Shown: positions 1-7,790, numbered from the stretch's first letter. The stretch is DNA of 22,158 bases from an uncultured Eubacteriales bacterium (GCA_934675165.1 CAKUPP010000019.1:1-22158), one strand, 5' to 3'. Translations and numbers: made by a program. Notes: generated from the letters alone by a model not told the origin.

Positions 1-33
1 TACCACATTTTACCTCTTTTTTATCTTTTTTTG

Positions 34-64
34 CAAAAAAACAAAGCCCCTTTCGGAACTTTGT
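34..64 (-). terminator. Intrinsic terminator, minus strand
   Basis: On the minus strand a 10-bp stem (41-50 with 55-64, including G-U pairs) closes a GAAA tetraloop and is followed at once by seven T residues (35-41 read in reverse). This is a typical Rho-independent terminator. It would end transcription arriving from the secreted-protein gene at 271-738 if that passes the hairpin at 76-104. Confidence 0.75.
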
Positions 65-75
65 CTACAGTCTGA

Positions 76-104
76 AGTGAAACCTCTTTGTTTGAGGTTT
101 CACT
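76..104. terminator. Perfect 11-bp hairpin, possible terminator
   Basis: AGTGAAACCTC (76-86) and GAGGTTTCACT (94-104) pair perfectly around a 7-nt loop. There is no long T-run directly after it on either strand, so it is weaker as a terminator than the hairpin at 34-64. It may act in tandem with that one. The rest of 105-270 shows no convincing gene. Confidence 0.45.
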
Positions 105-270
105 TTCCTATAAATTTTCTCAAGGGGGTTGCATACTTTCGCACGGTAAAATTTTAAAATGTTCTCGTCAAAAAGCGCTGCCTAATTTATACTTTATACT
201 AATTCACACAATTTTTGCTATGACCAGTATATTTAGTTACTTTATTAAACTTATTATAATAGACATTTTA

Positions 271-738
271 TTAATCAACTGGAACATCTTCTACGTAGAC
301 ATCAAATCCCTTTGGAGCATCTTCATATCCATATTCAAACGGGTTATCCCAAAAAGGCAAGATAGAACGTTCAAACATAGTTATCACTCGGTTTGAGGCT
401 TCACGATTGCACACACTAAAAATATAAAAATTTTTAATAATTAAATTAATATTACAATTGTGAAATTTTGGAAAGCAATACAAAAAATTTGAAGATGTAA
501 TTTCTCTTTCACTAAAAATAGAACAGCCGAACGATTTTCCTAATTTTTGCAAACAAGAATCAAATGTTTTTACGTCGGCAAAATCGACTATTACTTCAGT
601 TCTTGAATCATCAAGAATATAATCCGTTATTTCATCATTAGGGTCACAGAATATAATCATATTACGTGCAAATACTGAATTGAACTGAACAAACATTAGC
701 ATAAAAACTACTATAAAAACTGATATTCTTTTTTTCAT
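271..738 (-). CDS. Small secreted protein, unknown function
   Basis: A 155-residue protein with a clear signal peptide: MKK plus Arg, then a hydrophobic stretch rich in V, F, M and L, and a likely cleavage site after SVFA. The start was set at the MKKRIS methionine (738) because an AGAAAGGA Shine-Dalgarno sequence lies about ten bases upstream; the reading frame is open 11 codons further but that extension has no ribosome site. The mature part is acidic, with several cysteines (CDP, SCLQ, GCSIF, YCF, HNC, VCN) that could form disulfides, and a C-terminus rich in D, E and aromatics. I do not recognise a family. It stands alone, with its own promoter at 782-810 and hairpins beyond its 3' end. 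It is probably exported or surface-held. Confidence 0.65.
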   Translation of the reverse strand: MKKRISVFIVVFMLMFVQFNSVFARNMIIFCDPNDEITDYILDDSRTEVIVDFADVKTFDSCLQKLGKSFGCSIFSEREITSSNFLYCFPKFHNCNINLIIKNFYIFSVCNREASNRVITMFERSILPFWDNPFEYGYEDAPKGFDVYVEDVPVD

Positions 739-781
739 AAAGTATTTTTCCTTTCTTAATTTAAAATACAATATCTTTTAT

Positions 782-810
782 GTTATAACATATTTAACTC
801 AATAAATCAA
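782..810 (-). promoter_or_regulatory. Sigma-A promoter for the secreted protein gene
   Basis: On the minus strand, TTGATT (810-805) and TATAAC (787-782) are separated by 17 bases, about 45 bases before the start codon at 738. It lies between the gene and the IS remnant. Confidence 0.6.
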
Positions 811-840
811 TACTTTTAAGTTGTAGGTCCCGTTTTAAAA

Positions 841-1178
841 TGTAGGTTTGTCAATGATGTGTTACAAAATTAGAAGGCCTCCCCATGAAGGATAAAAGAG
901 GAAATAAAGTCAGAAGGAGAAGCCCAATTGAGTGGGCGTATAGGGAAATGATTATATTTCCTGTTGTGAACAGCAAGTTGGTGTTTAAAATCATCAAAAG
1001 AATAGAAAGAGTAAATAGCATAAAAGTATTCATTATCTTTTCTATGAGAACGTTCAACTTTACCGTTGTGACGAGGAGTATAGGAACAAATTTAACATCA
1101 ATCTGATTAACTGTAACACAACTTGATTTATCCGTCATTTCTTTTTTTATTTTGTAACACATAAATTGTAAACCAACA
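841..1178 (-). mobile_element. Internally deleted IS481-like element with both ends
   Basis: A 338-bp remnant with terminal inverted repeats of 29 bp at 841-869 and 1150-1178 (about 23 of 29 identical), beginning TGT and ending ACA as in the IS481 group. Inside is the 3' end of a DDE transposase gene joined to the element's 5' end, so the middle has been lost. A sequence matching its 5' ~75 bp recurs at 20024-20098. No clear target-site duplication is visible. Confidence 0.7.
870..1162 (-). pseudogene. IS481-type transposase fragment (rve/DDE C-terminus)
   Basis: The minus strand at 1082-870 encodes about 70 intact residues of an integrase-core transposase C-terminus. PRHNGKVERSHRKDNEYFY carries the last catalytic Glu of the DDE triad; HNRKYNHFPIRPLNWASP follows, then a stop at 870-872. 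Upstream, an ATG at 1162 opens a different frame (MCYKIKKEMTDKSS...) that runs into IDVKFV, where the family usually reads ...RPYTPRHNGK. The frame breaks there near 1083-1090, apparently through a small deletion. The DNA-binding part and the first two acidic residues are gone, so the gene is dead. Family assignment is from the HNGKVERSHR motif. Confidence 0.75.
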
Positions 1179-1189
1179 CAATTACTCCT

Positions 1190-1218
1190 TTGAAATTATT
1201 ATTGTTTTACGGTATAAT
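1190..1218 (+). promoter_or_regulatory. Strong sigma-A promoter for the CDF-tadA unit
   Basis: TTGAAA (1190-1195) and the consensus TATAAT (1213-1218) are 17 bases apart. The promoter starts 11 bp outside the IS end at 1178 and points away from the element. Transcription would begin near 1225 and give a ~140-nt leader before the CDF start. Confidence 0.7.
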
Positions 1219-1297
1219 GAAAACAAAATAAGGTAGATAAAAAATTGAAAGTATTTCAGGAAATATTAAAAGTTAAAACAACTAAATATAAATTTAC

Positions 1298-1313
1298 TGG
1301 TTTACAATTTATG
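1298..1313 (+). repeat. Isolated IS-end sequence in the CDF leader
   Basis: TGGTTTACAATTTATG matches 16 consecutive bases of the IS end at 1161-1176 but in opposite orientation, so two IS ends face each other across ~120 bp that contain the promoter. The match stops after 16 bases. Confidence 0.5.
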
Positions 1314-1330
1314 CATTGTATAGAATAAAA

Positions 1331-1358
1331 GGAGGGTAAAAAAGCACAGAGATGTGCT
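1331..1358 (+). promoter_or_regulatory. Distant Shine-Dalgarno plus hairpin before the CDF start
   Basis: GGAGGG (1331-1336) lies 28 bases from the ATG at 1365, too far for normal initiation. Between them AGCAC (1343-1347) and GTGCT (1354-1358) form a 5-bp hairpin that would shorten the effective gap to about 12 bases. A 6-codon ORF (MCSNYD) also starts inside the hairpin at 1352 and overlaps the CDF start. Confidence 0.4.
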
Positions 1359-1364
1359 CAAATT

Positions 1365-2522
1365 ATGATTAGTGATTATATTATAAAAAAATTTATATCT
1401 CGAAAAGAGGGTAACAAATCCAGAAATCATCTCGGCGAGTTAAGCGGTTATGTGGGTATATTGTGCAATCTGATTATCGCTATCGGAAAATTTTTTGCCG
1501 GTATAGTCACGTCATCTATAGCAATAAGTGCAGATGCGTTTAATAACTTATCTGATGCAATTTCATCTGTGGTTACTTTAATCTGTTTTAAAACGTCAGG
1601 AAATCCTGCAGATAAAAACCATCCATTCGGATATGGACGAGTTGAGTATATTTCTGGACTTATTGTATCAATAGCAATAATATTTATGGGAATTGAATTT
1701 ACGAAATCTTCAATTGAAAAAATGTTTAATCCTGAACCAATTTCCATTGGAGCACTTCCAGTAACAATTTTAATTTTATCGCTAATATTAAAATTATGGC
1801 TTGGTGTTTTCAATAAAAAAATAGGAGAAATTATATCTTCAACTGCCATAAAAGCAGCAGCTTTCGACAGTTTAGGTGATTCAATAGTAACTGCAACTAT
1901 ACTCATTGGCATGTTAGTAACATACTTTACAGGAATTTCAGTTGATTCTTACTCTGGAATAATAGTTGCCTTGTTCATTATTTTCACCGGTGTAAGCATG
2001 ATAAAAGAAACTTTACGCCCTCTGATAGGAGAATCTCCTTCTCCAGAATTTGTGAAAAAAATTAACGATTTAATTTTATCTTCACCAGACATTATTGGAG
2101 TACACGGCCTTATTGTTCATAACTACGGACCTAATAAAAGTGTAATATCGGCTCACGCTGAAATGCCAGCGGAAAAAAGTATTATGGAGTTACATGAAGC
2201 GGTAGACATTATTGAAAACAAACTCAAAAAAAATTTTAATTGTGATGCCATAATCCACATAGATCCGATTGTCACAGACGATCTAGCAATAAAGGAAACA
2301 CGAGACAAAATTTCTAAACTCGTCACTCTTGTTCATAAAGATGCAAAAGTTTACGATCTAAGAATAGTGCCTGGCGACATTATCACTCTAATATTTCACA
2401 TTTCAATTCCCTACGATGTATCACAAAGTAATGATGAAATAATCAAATCAGTTACAGCAAACGTAAAAGAAATAGATAAAAACTACGACTGTATTATAGA
2501 AATAGACAGAATATACTTTTAA
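1365..2522 (+). CDS. Cation diffusion facilitator metal exporter
   Basis: A CDF-family inner-membrane antiporter of 385 residues that exports divalent metal. Membrane segments fall roughly at 27-50, 52-75, 95-115, 127-147, 170-190 and 195-212. The transport site is read from DAFNNLSD in segment 2 (N60, D64) and FDSLGD in segment 5 (D168, D172). HPFGYGRVEY (86-95) is the usual family signature. Zinc exporters have His in this site; the N-D-D-D set here recalls manganese-type CDFs such as MntE, so Mn or Fe is an inference. The cytoplasmic dimer domain covers ~225-300, and a second similar-sized domain (~305-385) extends the C-terminus, as in the longer Firmicutes CDFs. No start codon lies in frame upstream of 1365. 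tadA follows after 17 bp in the same transcript. Confidence 0.9.
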   Translation: MISDYIIKKFISRKEGNKSRNHLGELSGYVGILCNLIIAIGKFFAGIVTSSIAISADAFNNLSDAISSVVTLICFKTSGNPADKNHPFGYGRVEYISGLIVSIAIIFMGIEFTKSSIEKMFNPEPISIGALPVTILILSLILKLWLGVFNKKIGEIISSTAIKAAAFDSLGDSIVTATILIGMLVTYFTGISVDSYSGIIVALFIIFTGVSMIKETLRPLIGESPSPEFVKKINDLILSSPDIIGVHGLIVHNYGPNKSVISAHAEMPAEKSIMELHEAVDIIENKLKKNFNCDAIIHIDPIVTDDLAIKETRDKISKLVTLVHKDAKVYDLRIVPGDIITLIFHISIPYDVSQSNDEIIKSVTANVKEIDKNYDCIIEIDRIYF

Positions 2523-2539
2523 ATAAAAAATGAGGCAAT

Positions 2540-2998
2540 ATGAAAACACAATTTACACACACTTTTTATATGAAAATGGCTATTAAAGAAGCACAAAAAG
2601 CAGCACTGGAAAACGAAGTACCCGTGGGTGCTATCATTACATACAAAGATGAAATTATTTCAACAGGAAAAAATCAAAGAGAACAATCAAACAATGCTTT
2701 ACATCATGCAGAAATTGAAGCTATATACAGCGCGTGCAAAAAACTTAATCGTTGGCGATTAACAGAATGTAACCTATACGTCACATTGGAACCGTGCCCT
2801 ATGTGTGCAGGAGCAATTATTAATTCAAGAATAAAAAATTTAATTTACGGAGCTTCAGATTACAAATCTGGCTCCTGTAAATCTGTAATAAATTTGTTTG
2901 ACCTTCCGTATAACCATAAACCCAATGTGATATCTGGAGTTTTAGAGTCTGAGTGTTCAAATTTGCTATCTGATTTTTTTAAAAAATTAAGAAAATGA
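2540..2998 (+). CDS. tadA: tRNA-specific adenosine deaminase TadA
   Basis: TadA converts adenosine 34 of tRNA-Arg(ACG) to inosine in the cytoplasm, as a zinc-dependent homodimer. The 152-residue protein has the deaminase signature complete: HAE at 56-58 (zinc ligand and catalytic Glu) and PCPMC at 85-89 (two zinc-binding Cys). Length is normal for the family. GAGG at 2531-2534 sits five bases before the ATG; a second ATG ten codons in (MKMAIKEA) matches the usual N-terminus but has no better ribosome site. It is the second gene of a CDF-tadA unit, ended by a terminator three bases beyond the stop. Confidence 0.93.
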   Translation: MKTQFTHTFYMKMAIKEAQKAALENEVPVGAIITYKDEIISTGKNQREQSNNALHHAEIEAIYSACKKLNRWRLTECNLYVTLEPCPMCAGAIINSRIKNLIYGASDYKSGSCKSVINLFDLPYNHKPNVISGVLESECSNLLSDFFKKLRK

Positions 2999-3002
2999 AT
3001 GT

Positions 3003-3033
3003 CAGCTTTCAAATAAAACAAGCTGCCTTTTTT
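3003..3033 (+). terminator. Intrinsic terminator after tadA
   Basis: CAGCTT (3003-3008) pairs with AAGCTG (3020-3025), followed by CC and a run of six T. It ends the CDF-tadA transcript between the convergent tadA and rsmA genes. Confidence 0.75.
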
Positions 3034-3078
3034 CTATATTTGCCTAACATAAGATTTAATTTCATCTACATACATAAA

Positions 3079-3105
3079 TTGTTTAAAAACAAATATTTTT
3101 AAACA
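3079..3105 (-). terminator. AT-rich hairpin after rsmA
   Basis: TTGTTTAAAAA and TTTTTAAACAA form an 11-bp A/T stem just beyond the rsmA stop. The stem is weak and has only a short T-rich tail on the minus strand, so this is a tentative terminator for folE-rsmA. Confidence 0.35.
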
Positions 3106-3107
3106 AT

Positions 3108-3977
3108 TTATTTTACGTCTTTATCGAACATAACAGCAGCTATCCTTGCAAAGCCTTCAAAATCAACTTGTTCCGCGCGAAAGGAACTATTAACAGATGC
3201 TTTGTTTAAACACATTTTCACAAAACTTTTATCAACTGAAAAATATGAGCTCAAAGCATTTAATAAATTTTTTCTTCGTTGAGAATATGCTCCTTTTACC
3301 ACTTTAAAAAAATTATTTTTGTTTTCTACTTTTTTAGATGCAGATTTGCTTAAATCTATCCTTATCACACACGAATCAACATTTGGCACTGGCATAAAAC
3401 ATTCTCTATTTACTTCAAATAAAATTTTAGGTTCTCCGTAATATCTAACTGCTAAACTGATGGCACCTGAATTTCGAGTTCCAGGTTTTGCACATATTCT
3501 TTCGGCAGCTTCTTTTTGAAGCATAAGCGTTAAAGAATCAATGTTTATCTTATCGTTTTCAAGTATGTACATTATTATATCTGAAGTTATGTAATAAGGT
3601 AAATTGGCACAAACATTTATTTTTTTAAAACCAGAAAATTCATTTTGTATGAGTTTTTGTAAATCAATTTTTAAAATATCGCTGTTTAATATTTTTAAAT
3701 TAGCAAATTCAGAAGTTGTATATTTCAAAACGGGTATTAATCTTTCATCAATTTCAACCGAAACAACTTTTTTAAACCTTTTTGCAAGTTCCACTGTAAG
3801 TACACCTATTCCAGGCCCTACTTCTATTATTGCGGAATCTTGGTCATCGCAACACCTCAAAGCCATTTCAGGACATACATCTGCATCAACTATAAAATTT
3901 TGACCTAACAATTTAGAAAATTGAAATCCAAATTTATTTAAAATCTTTCTTACAGTATAACTATCTGATAAATTCAT
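3108..3977 (-). CDS. rsmA: 16S rRNA dimethyladenosine transferase RsmA (KsgA)
   Basis: RsmA dimethylates the two adjacent adenosines of the helix 45 loop of 16S rRNA, using S-adenosylmethionine, late in small-subunit assembly. The 289-residue protein shows the family's features in order: the QNF motif near the N-terminus (26-28), SAM-binding EVGPGIG (52-58), VEIDERL (74-80) and catalytic NLPYY (125-129), with the C-terminal helical domain including AYSQRRKNLLNAL. GTGAGGAAAA lies just before the ATG at 3977. The gene begins 29 bp after folE ends and is probably co-transcribed with it. Confidence 0.95.
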   Translation of the reverse strand: MNLSDSYTVRKILNKFGFQFSKLLGQNFIVDADVCPEMALRCCDDQDSAIIEVGPGIGVLTVELAKRFKKVVSVEIDERLIPVLKYTTSEFANLKILNSDILKIDLQKLIQNEFSGFKKINVCANLPYYITSDIIMYILENDKINIDSLTLMLQKEAAERICAKPGTRNSGAISLAVRYYGEPKILFEVNRECFMPVPNVDSCVIRIDLSKSASKKVENKNNFFKVVKGAYSQRRKNLLNALSSYFSVDKSFVKMCLNKASVNSSFRAEQVDFEGFARIAAVMFDKDVK

Positions 3978-4006
3978 ATTTTTTCCTCACAAAATATTCA
4001 ACATTT

Positions 4007-4576
4007 TCAACTTATATTGTTTAAAAATTCCGCTCTCAACATTTTATCATCTTTAAAAACACCACTATAACAAGTAGTTACTGTTTCGGCAGAAGCGTTT
4101 TGTATGCCTCTCGCAGTCATGCAACTATGCTTGGCTCGAATATGCACCGCTACATTTTTACTTTTAGTCAATATCTCCATGACATCCACAATGTCTGAAG
4201 CAATTTTTTCTTGCAGCTGGAGTCTTTTGCAGACCATGTCAACAACACGAACTATTTTTGAAAGCCCTAATACAAAATTTTCTGGAATATAACCAATTGA
4301 TACCTTCATATCATAAATCAAAGCAATGTGATGTTCGCACAAACTAAAAGCATCTATGTCTCTAACAACCACCATTTCCTTTAAATCAACTGATGTATTA
4401 ATTGGAAAAATTTTATTTACTTCTTCTGCAATTTCAGTATTAGAAATATTACTGTACGATGTCATATATTCTAACATTTTTACAAATCTGTAAGGAGTCT
4501 CTTCGGGAATATCAATACATAAATTTTTAAATAACTCTTTTACAGAATTTATTGCTTCTTTTATATCTAGATTCAC
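4007..4576 (-). CDS. folE: GTP cyclohydrolase I
   Basis: FolE converts GTP to 7,8-dihydroneopterin triphosphate, the first step to tetrahydrofolate and also toward queuosine. The 189-residue length fits the family. Zinc ligands are visible: C80 and H83 in CEHH, and C152 in HSCMTARG. Other conserved parts are YIPENFVLGLSKIVRVVD (97-114), RLQLQEKI (118-125) and the end YSGVFKDDKMLRAEFL. No other folate or queuosine gene is nearby, so the pathway it feeds cannot be read from context. AGGGGCGAG lies upstream of the ATG. I found no clear promoter in the AT-rich stretch 4577-4690. rsmA follows closely. Confidence 0.95.
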   Translation of the reverse strand: MNLDIKEAINSVKELFKNLCIDIPEETPYRFVKMLEYMTSYSNISNTEIAEEVNKIFPINTSVDLKEMVVVRDIDAFSLCEHHIALIYDMKVSIGYIPENFVLGLSKIVRVVDMVCKRLQLQEKIASDIVDVMEILTKSKNVAVHIRAKHSCMTARGIQNASAETVTTCYSGVFKDDKMLRAEFLNNIS

Positions 4577-4687
4577 AACACTCGCCCCTAAACATGTAAA
4601 ATCTCTTATTTAAGTTTAAAACAAAAACATATATTTGAAAATAAAAAAATTTATTTCCATTCTTATAACTATCTGTACGTTGTTTAA

Positions 4688-4718
4688 GATAAAAATAAAA
4701 GCTGCAAATTCAGCCTTT
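4688..4718 (-). terminator. Intrinsic terminator after murF
   Basis: On the minus strand an AAAGGCTG / CAGCTTT stem (4698-4718, one bulge) is followed by a T-rich stretch (4697-4688). It separates murF from folE. Confidence 0.7.
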
Positions 4719-4735
4719 ATTTCAAACAATATTTA

Positions 4736-6112
4736 CTACACATAATATTCTTTTAACATTTTACAAATTTCATCCGTATGCATACCTCTAGAACCTTTAA
4801 CCAAAACTTTGTCACCTTTCCTAAGAAACTCTTTTAATTTTTCAAAAACTTCTAAATTGTCTGTACAATGGATAGCCTGCAATGCTGTATTTATAGATTT
4901 GGCGCCTTCGGAAAGATATTTTGCATATTCCCCTACTGTTACTAAAAGATCTATACCCTCAAGAGCAATATATCTTCCAGTATCGAAATGGATTTCCTTA
5001 GACATATCACCTAACTCTAACATATCAGCTATAACTAAAATATTTTTCCCTGGTGCATCTATATTTTTTAAAATTTTCACAGAACTTTTAACCGAATCTG
5101 GACTGGCATTATACGAATCATCAATTAAGATTATTTCTCCCATATCAGAAATTTGCTGTCTCATGCCGACATTTTTAAATTCGGAAAGCCCTTTCTTTAT
5201 ATCTTCAAAATGGAGGCCAAGCTCAGAAGCAACTGCAATTGATGCTAATGCATTATACACATTATGCATCCCTAAACAAGGAATAACCATATTTTCTTTA
5301 AATGACTTTGTAATCAAGGTAAATTTCATTTCCCCTTTTCCAAAACAAACATCTTCACATTTGTAATCATATGAACCATTTATTCCAAAATAAATCACTT
5401 TTTTATCAAGCATTTTTGAATTTTTCAACAATGCAGGAGAATCACCATTCAAAAACAACACACCATTTTCTTTTTTTATTAATTTCATCTTTTCTGAACA
5501 AGTTGTATTTATATCTATAAAATTTTCAATATGTGAAAGTCCCACATTAGTAATCACACCAAAATCTACATTTGCAATATCAGCAAGCCTGTCCATTTCC
5601 CCAATTTTGCTTATACCCATTTCAAAAACAGCCACATCATAAGTGCTGTCTAACCTAAAAACTGTAAGAGGAAGCCCAATTTGTCCATTGTAATTTCCCT
5701 CTGTTTTTAAAACATTCAGTGTTTTCCCTAGAGCTGCTGCAATCATTTCTTTTGTGGTAGTCTTTCCAACACTTCCAGAAACACCTATAACTGGAATTTT
5801 AAACTTATTTCTATAATACTTAGCTAAATTTTGAAATGCATCAAGCGTAGAATCGACTTCAATCAGAGCCCCTGGTAACATATCGAATTTGCAATGCTCC
5901 TTTTGCACAAGTGAAACTACAGCTCCATTATCAAAAGCTTCTTTAATAAAATCATGTCCATCAAAACTTTCGCCTATTATTGGTATAAATAATGATCCTT
6001 TTACCATTTTTCTACTATCTATACAAACCGAATTTACTTCTCCAGCTGTATTTCCGGAAAGTAATCGACCATTCGTTGCACTTATTATTTCGGCTATCGT
6101 CATTTTTTCCAT
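4736..6112 (-). CDS. murF: UDP-MurNAc-tripeptide-D-Ala-D-Ala ligase MurF
   Basis: MurF adds D-Ala-D-Ala to UDP-MurNAc-tripeptide with ATP, the last cytoplasmic step of the peptidoglycan monomer. From the chosen start it is 458 residues: N-terminal UDP-substrate domain (~1-80, SRKMVKGSLFIPIIGE), central ATPase domain with P-loop GSVGKTTTKE (113-122), FEMGISKIGEMDRLA and ITNVGLSHIENF, and the C-terminal ligase domain from about 310 with DDSYNASPDS. Three ATGs lie close together; the one at 6112 was chosen because AGGAGG (6125-6120) is seven bases from it and only one base from the ATG at 6118. murE is 131 bp upstream. A partial promoter (TTGATT, 18 bases, TATGAT) lies in that gap, so murF may have its own transcript as well. 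Confidence 0.95.
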   Translation of the reverse strand: MEKMTIAEIISATNGRLLSGNTAGEVNSVCIDSRKMVKGSLFIPIIGESFDGHDFIKEAFDNGAVVSLVQKEHCKFDMLPGALIEVDSTLDAFQNLAKYYRNKFKIPVIGVSGSVGKTTTKEMIAAALGKTLNVLKTEGNYNGQIGLPLTVFRLDSTYDVAVFEMGISKIGEMDRLADIANVDFGVITNVGLSHIENFIDINTTCSEKMKLIKKENGVLFLNGDSPALLKNSKMLDKKVIYFGINGSYDYKCEDVCFGKGEMKFTLITKSFKENMVIPCLGMHNVYNALASIAVASELGLHFEDIKKGLSEFKNVGMRQQISDMGEIILIDDSYNASPDSVKSSVKILKNIDAPGKNILVIADMLELGDMSKEIHFDTGRYIALEGIDLLVTVGEYAKYLSEGAKSINTALQAIHCTDNLEVFEKLKEFLRKGDKVLVKGSRGMHTDEICKMLKEYYV

Positions 6113-6243
6113 TATCATTCCTCCTCATATAATAATATAATCATATTTAAACAAGCCAAATTCAATCAAGATTTTGTCACATTGATCGTAAACATAACTT
6201 TCAATCTTTCAACCAAATCAATGATTTCACTTCAAACAATATC

Positions 6244-7716
6244 TTATTTGTTATTAGCGTTAAGTTCAGCGCAAACATCCTTTACTATATTTCTTTCATC
6301 CATTGGATACTTCTTACCGTTTATTTCTTGATAATCTTCATGTCCTTTACCTGCCAATATAATTATATCTCCACTTCGTGCATTTTCTATACAATATCGA
6401 ATAGCCTCTTTTCTATCCGGTATAACAACATATTTTCCATGCGATTTGTTTATTCCAACTTTTATGTCTTCTATTATATCGAGGGGATTTTCAAAACGAG
6501 GATTATCACTCGTTATTACTGACAAATCAGAATACTTCCCTGAAATTTCACCCATCTCGTACCTACGTATTTTAGGGCGATTTCCCCCTGCACCAAAAAG
6601 AGTTATCAAACGTTTAGGTTCATATTCTTTAAAAGTCATCAAAATATTTTCCATACTAAGTGCATTGTGAGCATAATCGATAAAGAGCGAATATTTATCC
6701 GAAATATTCAAAGCTTCTACTCTTCCCTTTACTCTAGACTTCATAAGTCCAACTTTTACATTTTCATACTTTATACCCATGTATAAACACACTGAGGCAG
6801 CTGCAAGCGCATTATATACATTAAACCTTCCAGGAATTGCAAAACAAAGCATTCCCGAAACATCTTTACTTACAAAATCAAACTTTACACCTATATTACT
6901 ACCATCGTGTAACAATTTTATATTTTCAGCTTTATAATCCGGCTTATGTTTTAGCCCATAAGTTTTTATTTTACATGTGTGATTTTTAATAATTTGCGTG
7001 TATCGTTCATCATCTATATTAACAAATCCTACTTCACATTTTTTAAAAAGCATGCTTTTACATTCAAGATATTCGTTAATGTCTTTATGCTCATCTTTTC
7101 CAATATGATCATGAGAAAAATTTGTAAATATTCCAAAGTTAAACGTAATACCATCCAAACGATGATCTTTTAGTCCTATAGATGATGCTTCTATCACACA
7201 GTGCGTATAGCCTTCATCATACATTTGCTTTAAATTCTTTTGAAGCTCATAAGATTCGGGTGTAGTATTATTTAATTTAACAACCTTATCCGAATAAACC
7301 GCACCAATCGTACCAATAAGCCCCACTTTTTTCCCTTGACTTTCCAATATTGATTTTATCATAAATGAAGTAGTGGTTTTCCCTTTTGTACCTGTTATTC
7401 CTATTGTTACCAACTTCTTAGCAGGGTGTTCAAAAAAATTAACACACATACCCGCCAAAAAAGTTCTGGTATTTTCAACTTGTATTACAGTAACACTTGG
7501 TACATCTATTTCAATCTGAGATATAATTACAGAAGCACCACTATCAATTGCATTCTGAATGTAATCATGACCATCAGAATTATGACCAACAAGACACACA
7601 AAAGCATATCCTTTCTTTACTTTACGAGAATCATAGGTAATATCAACCACTTCTATATCTAAGGTACCTTCACTTTTAGTAAACTTAAGATTTTTAATTA
7701 TATTTTTTAAATTCAT
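6244..7716 (-). CDS. murE: UDP-MurNAc-tripeptide synthetase MurE, meso-DAP type
   Basis: MurE adds the third residue of the peptidoglycan stem peptide. The 490-residue protein has YDSRKVKKGYAFVCL (28-42), P-loop GTKGKTTT (109-116), TTPES (151-155), the lysine expected to be carbamylated (K220 in ECKSMLF), and DNPR at 404-407, which marks meso-diaminopimelate specificity rather than lysine. The wall is therefore predicted to be A1-gamma DAP type. The start at 7716 was preferred over one 19 codons upstream because TAGAGGGAAA precedes it and the upstream extension would cover the promoter at 7762-7790. murF follows on the same strand. Confidence 0.95.
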   Translation of the reverse strand: MNLKNIIKNLKFTKSEGTLDIEVVDITYDSRKVKKGYAFVCLVGHNSDGHDYIQNAIDSGASVIISQIEIDVPSVTVIQVENTRTFLAGMCVNFFEHPAKKLVTIGITGTKGKTTTSFMIKSILESQGKKVGLIGTIGAVYSDKVVKLNNTTPESYELQKNLKQMYDEGYTHCVIEASSIGLKDHRLDGITFNFGIFTNFSHDHIGKDEHKDINEYLECKSMLFKKCEVGFVNIDDERYTQIIKNHTCKIKTYGLKHKPDYKAENIKLLHDGSNIGVKFDFVSKDVSGMLCFAIPGRFNVYNALAAASVCLYMGIKYENVKVGLMKSRVKGRVEALNISDKYSLFIDYAHNALSMENILMTFKEYEPKRLITLFGAGGNRPKIRRYEMGEISGKYSDLSVITSDNPRFENPLDIIEDIKVGINKSHGKYVVIPDRKEAIRYCIENARSGDIIILAGKGHEDYQEINGKKYPMDERNIVKDVCAELNANNK

Positions 7717-7761
7717 AAAATTTCCCTCTACAACAGTAAACTTATTTTTTGCAGTGGCTGT

Positions 7762-7790
7762 ATTATATACCATTATATCAAAATAATCAA
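7762..7790 (-). promoter_or_regulatory. Sigma-A promoter for murE
   Basis: TTGATT (7790-7785) and TATAAT (7767-7762) are separated by 17 bases on the minus strand, giving a ~40-nt leader to the ATG at 7716. A second TATAAT at 7777-7772 has no matching -35 box. Confidence 0.65.

Noticed and set aside
88..396. Plus-strand frame of 102 codons
   Set aside because: It begins in a hairpin loop, lacks a ribosome site, and for its second half runs antisense to the secreted-protein gene, which has a signal peptide and promoter.
885..1106. Plus-strand frame of 73 codons inside the IS remnant
   Set aside because: The opposite strand encodes the recognisable transposase C-terminus, so this is a shadow.
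1219..1330. Possible manganese (yybP-ykoY) riboswitch in the CDF leader
   Set aside because: Metal exporters often have one, but no conserved paired loops or GC-rich stems are present; the leader is nearly unstructured.
1448..1912. 154-codon minus-strand frame
   Set aside because: Fully antisense to the CDF gene, whose membrane segments and metal-site motifs are clear.
4809..5366. 185-codon plus-strand frame
   Set aside because: Antisense to murF, with Ser/Phe-rich composition typical of the complement of an AT-rich gene.
7717..7773. Longer MurE start 19 codons upstream
   Set aside because: It has no Shine-Dalgarno sequence and would overlap the TTGATT-17-TATAAT promoter; the N-terminus from 7716 matches the family.
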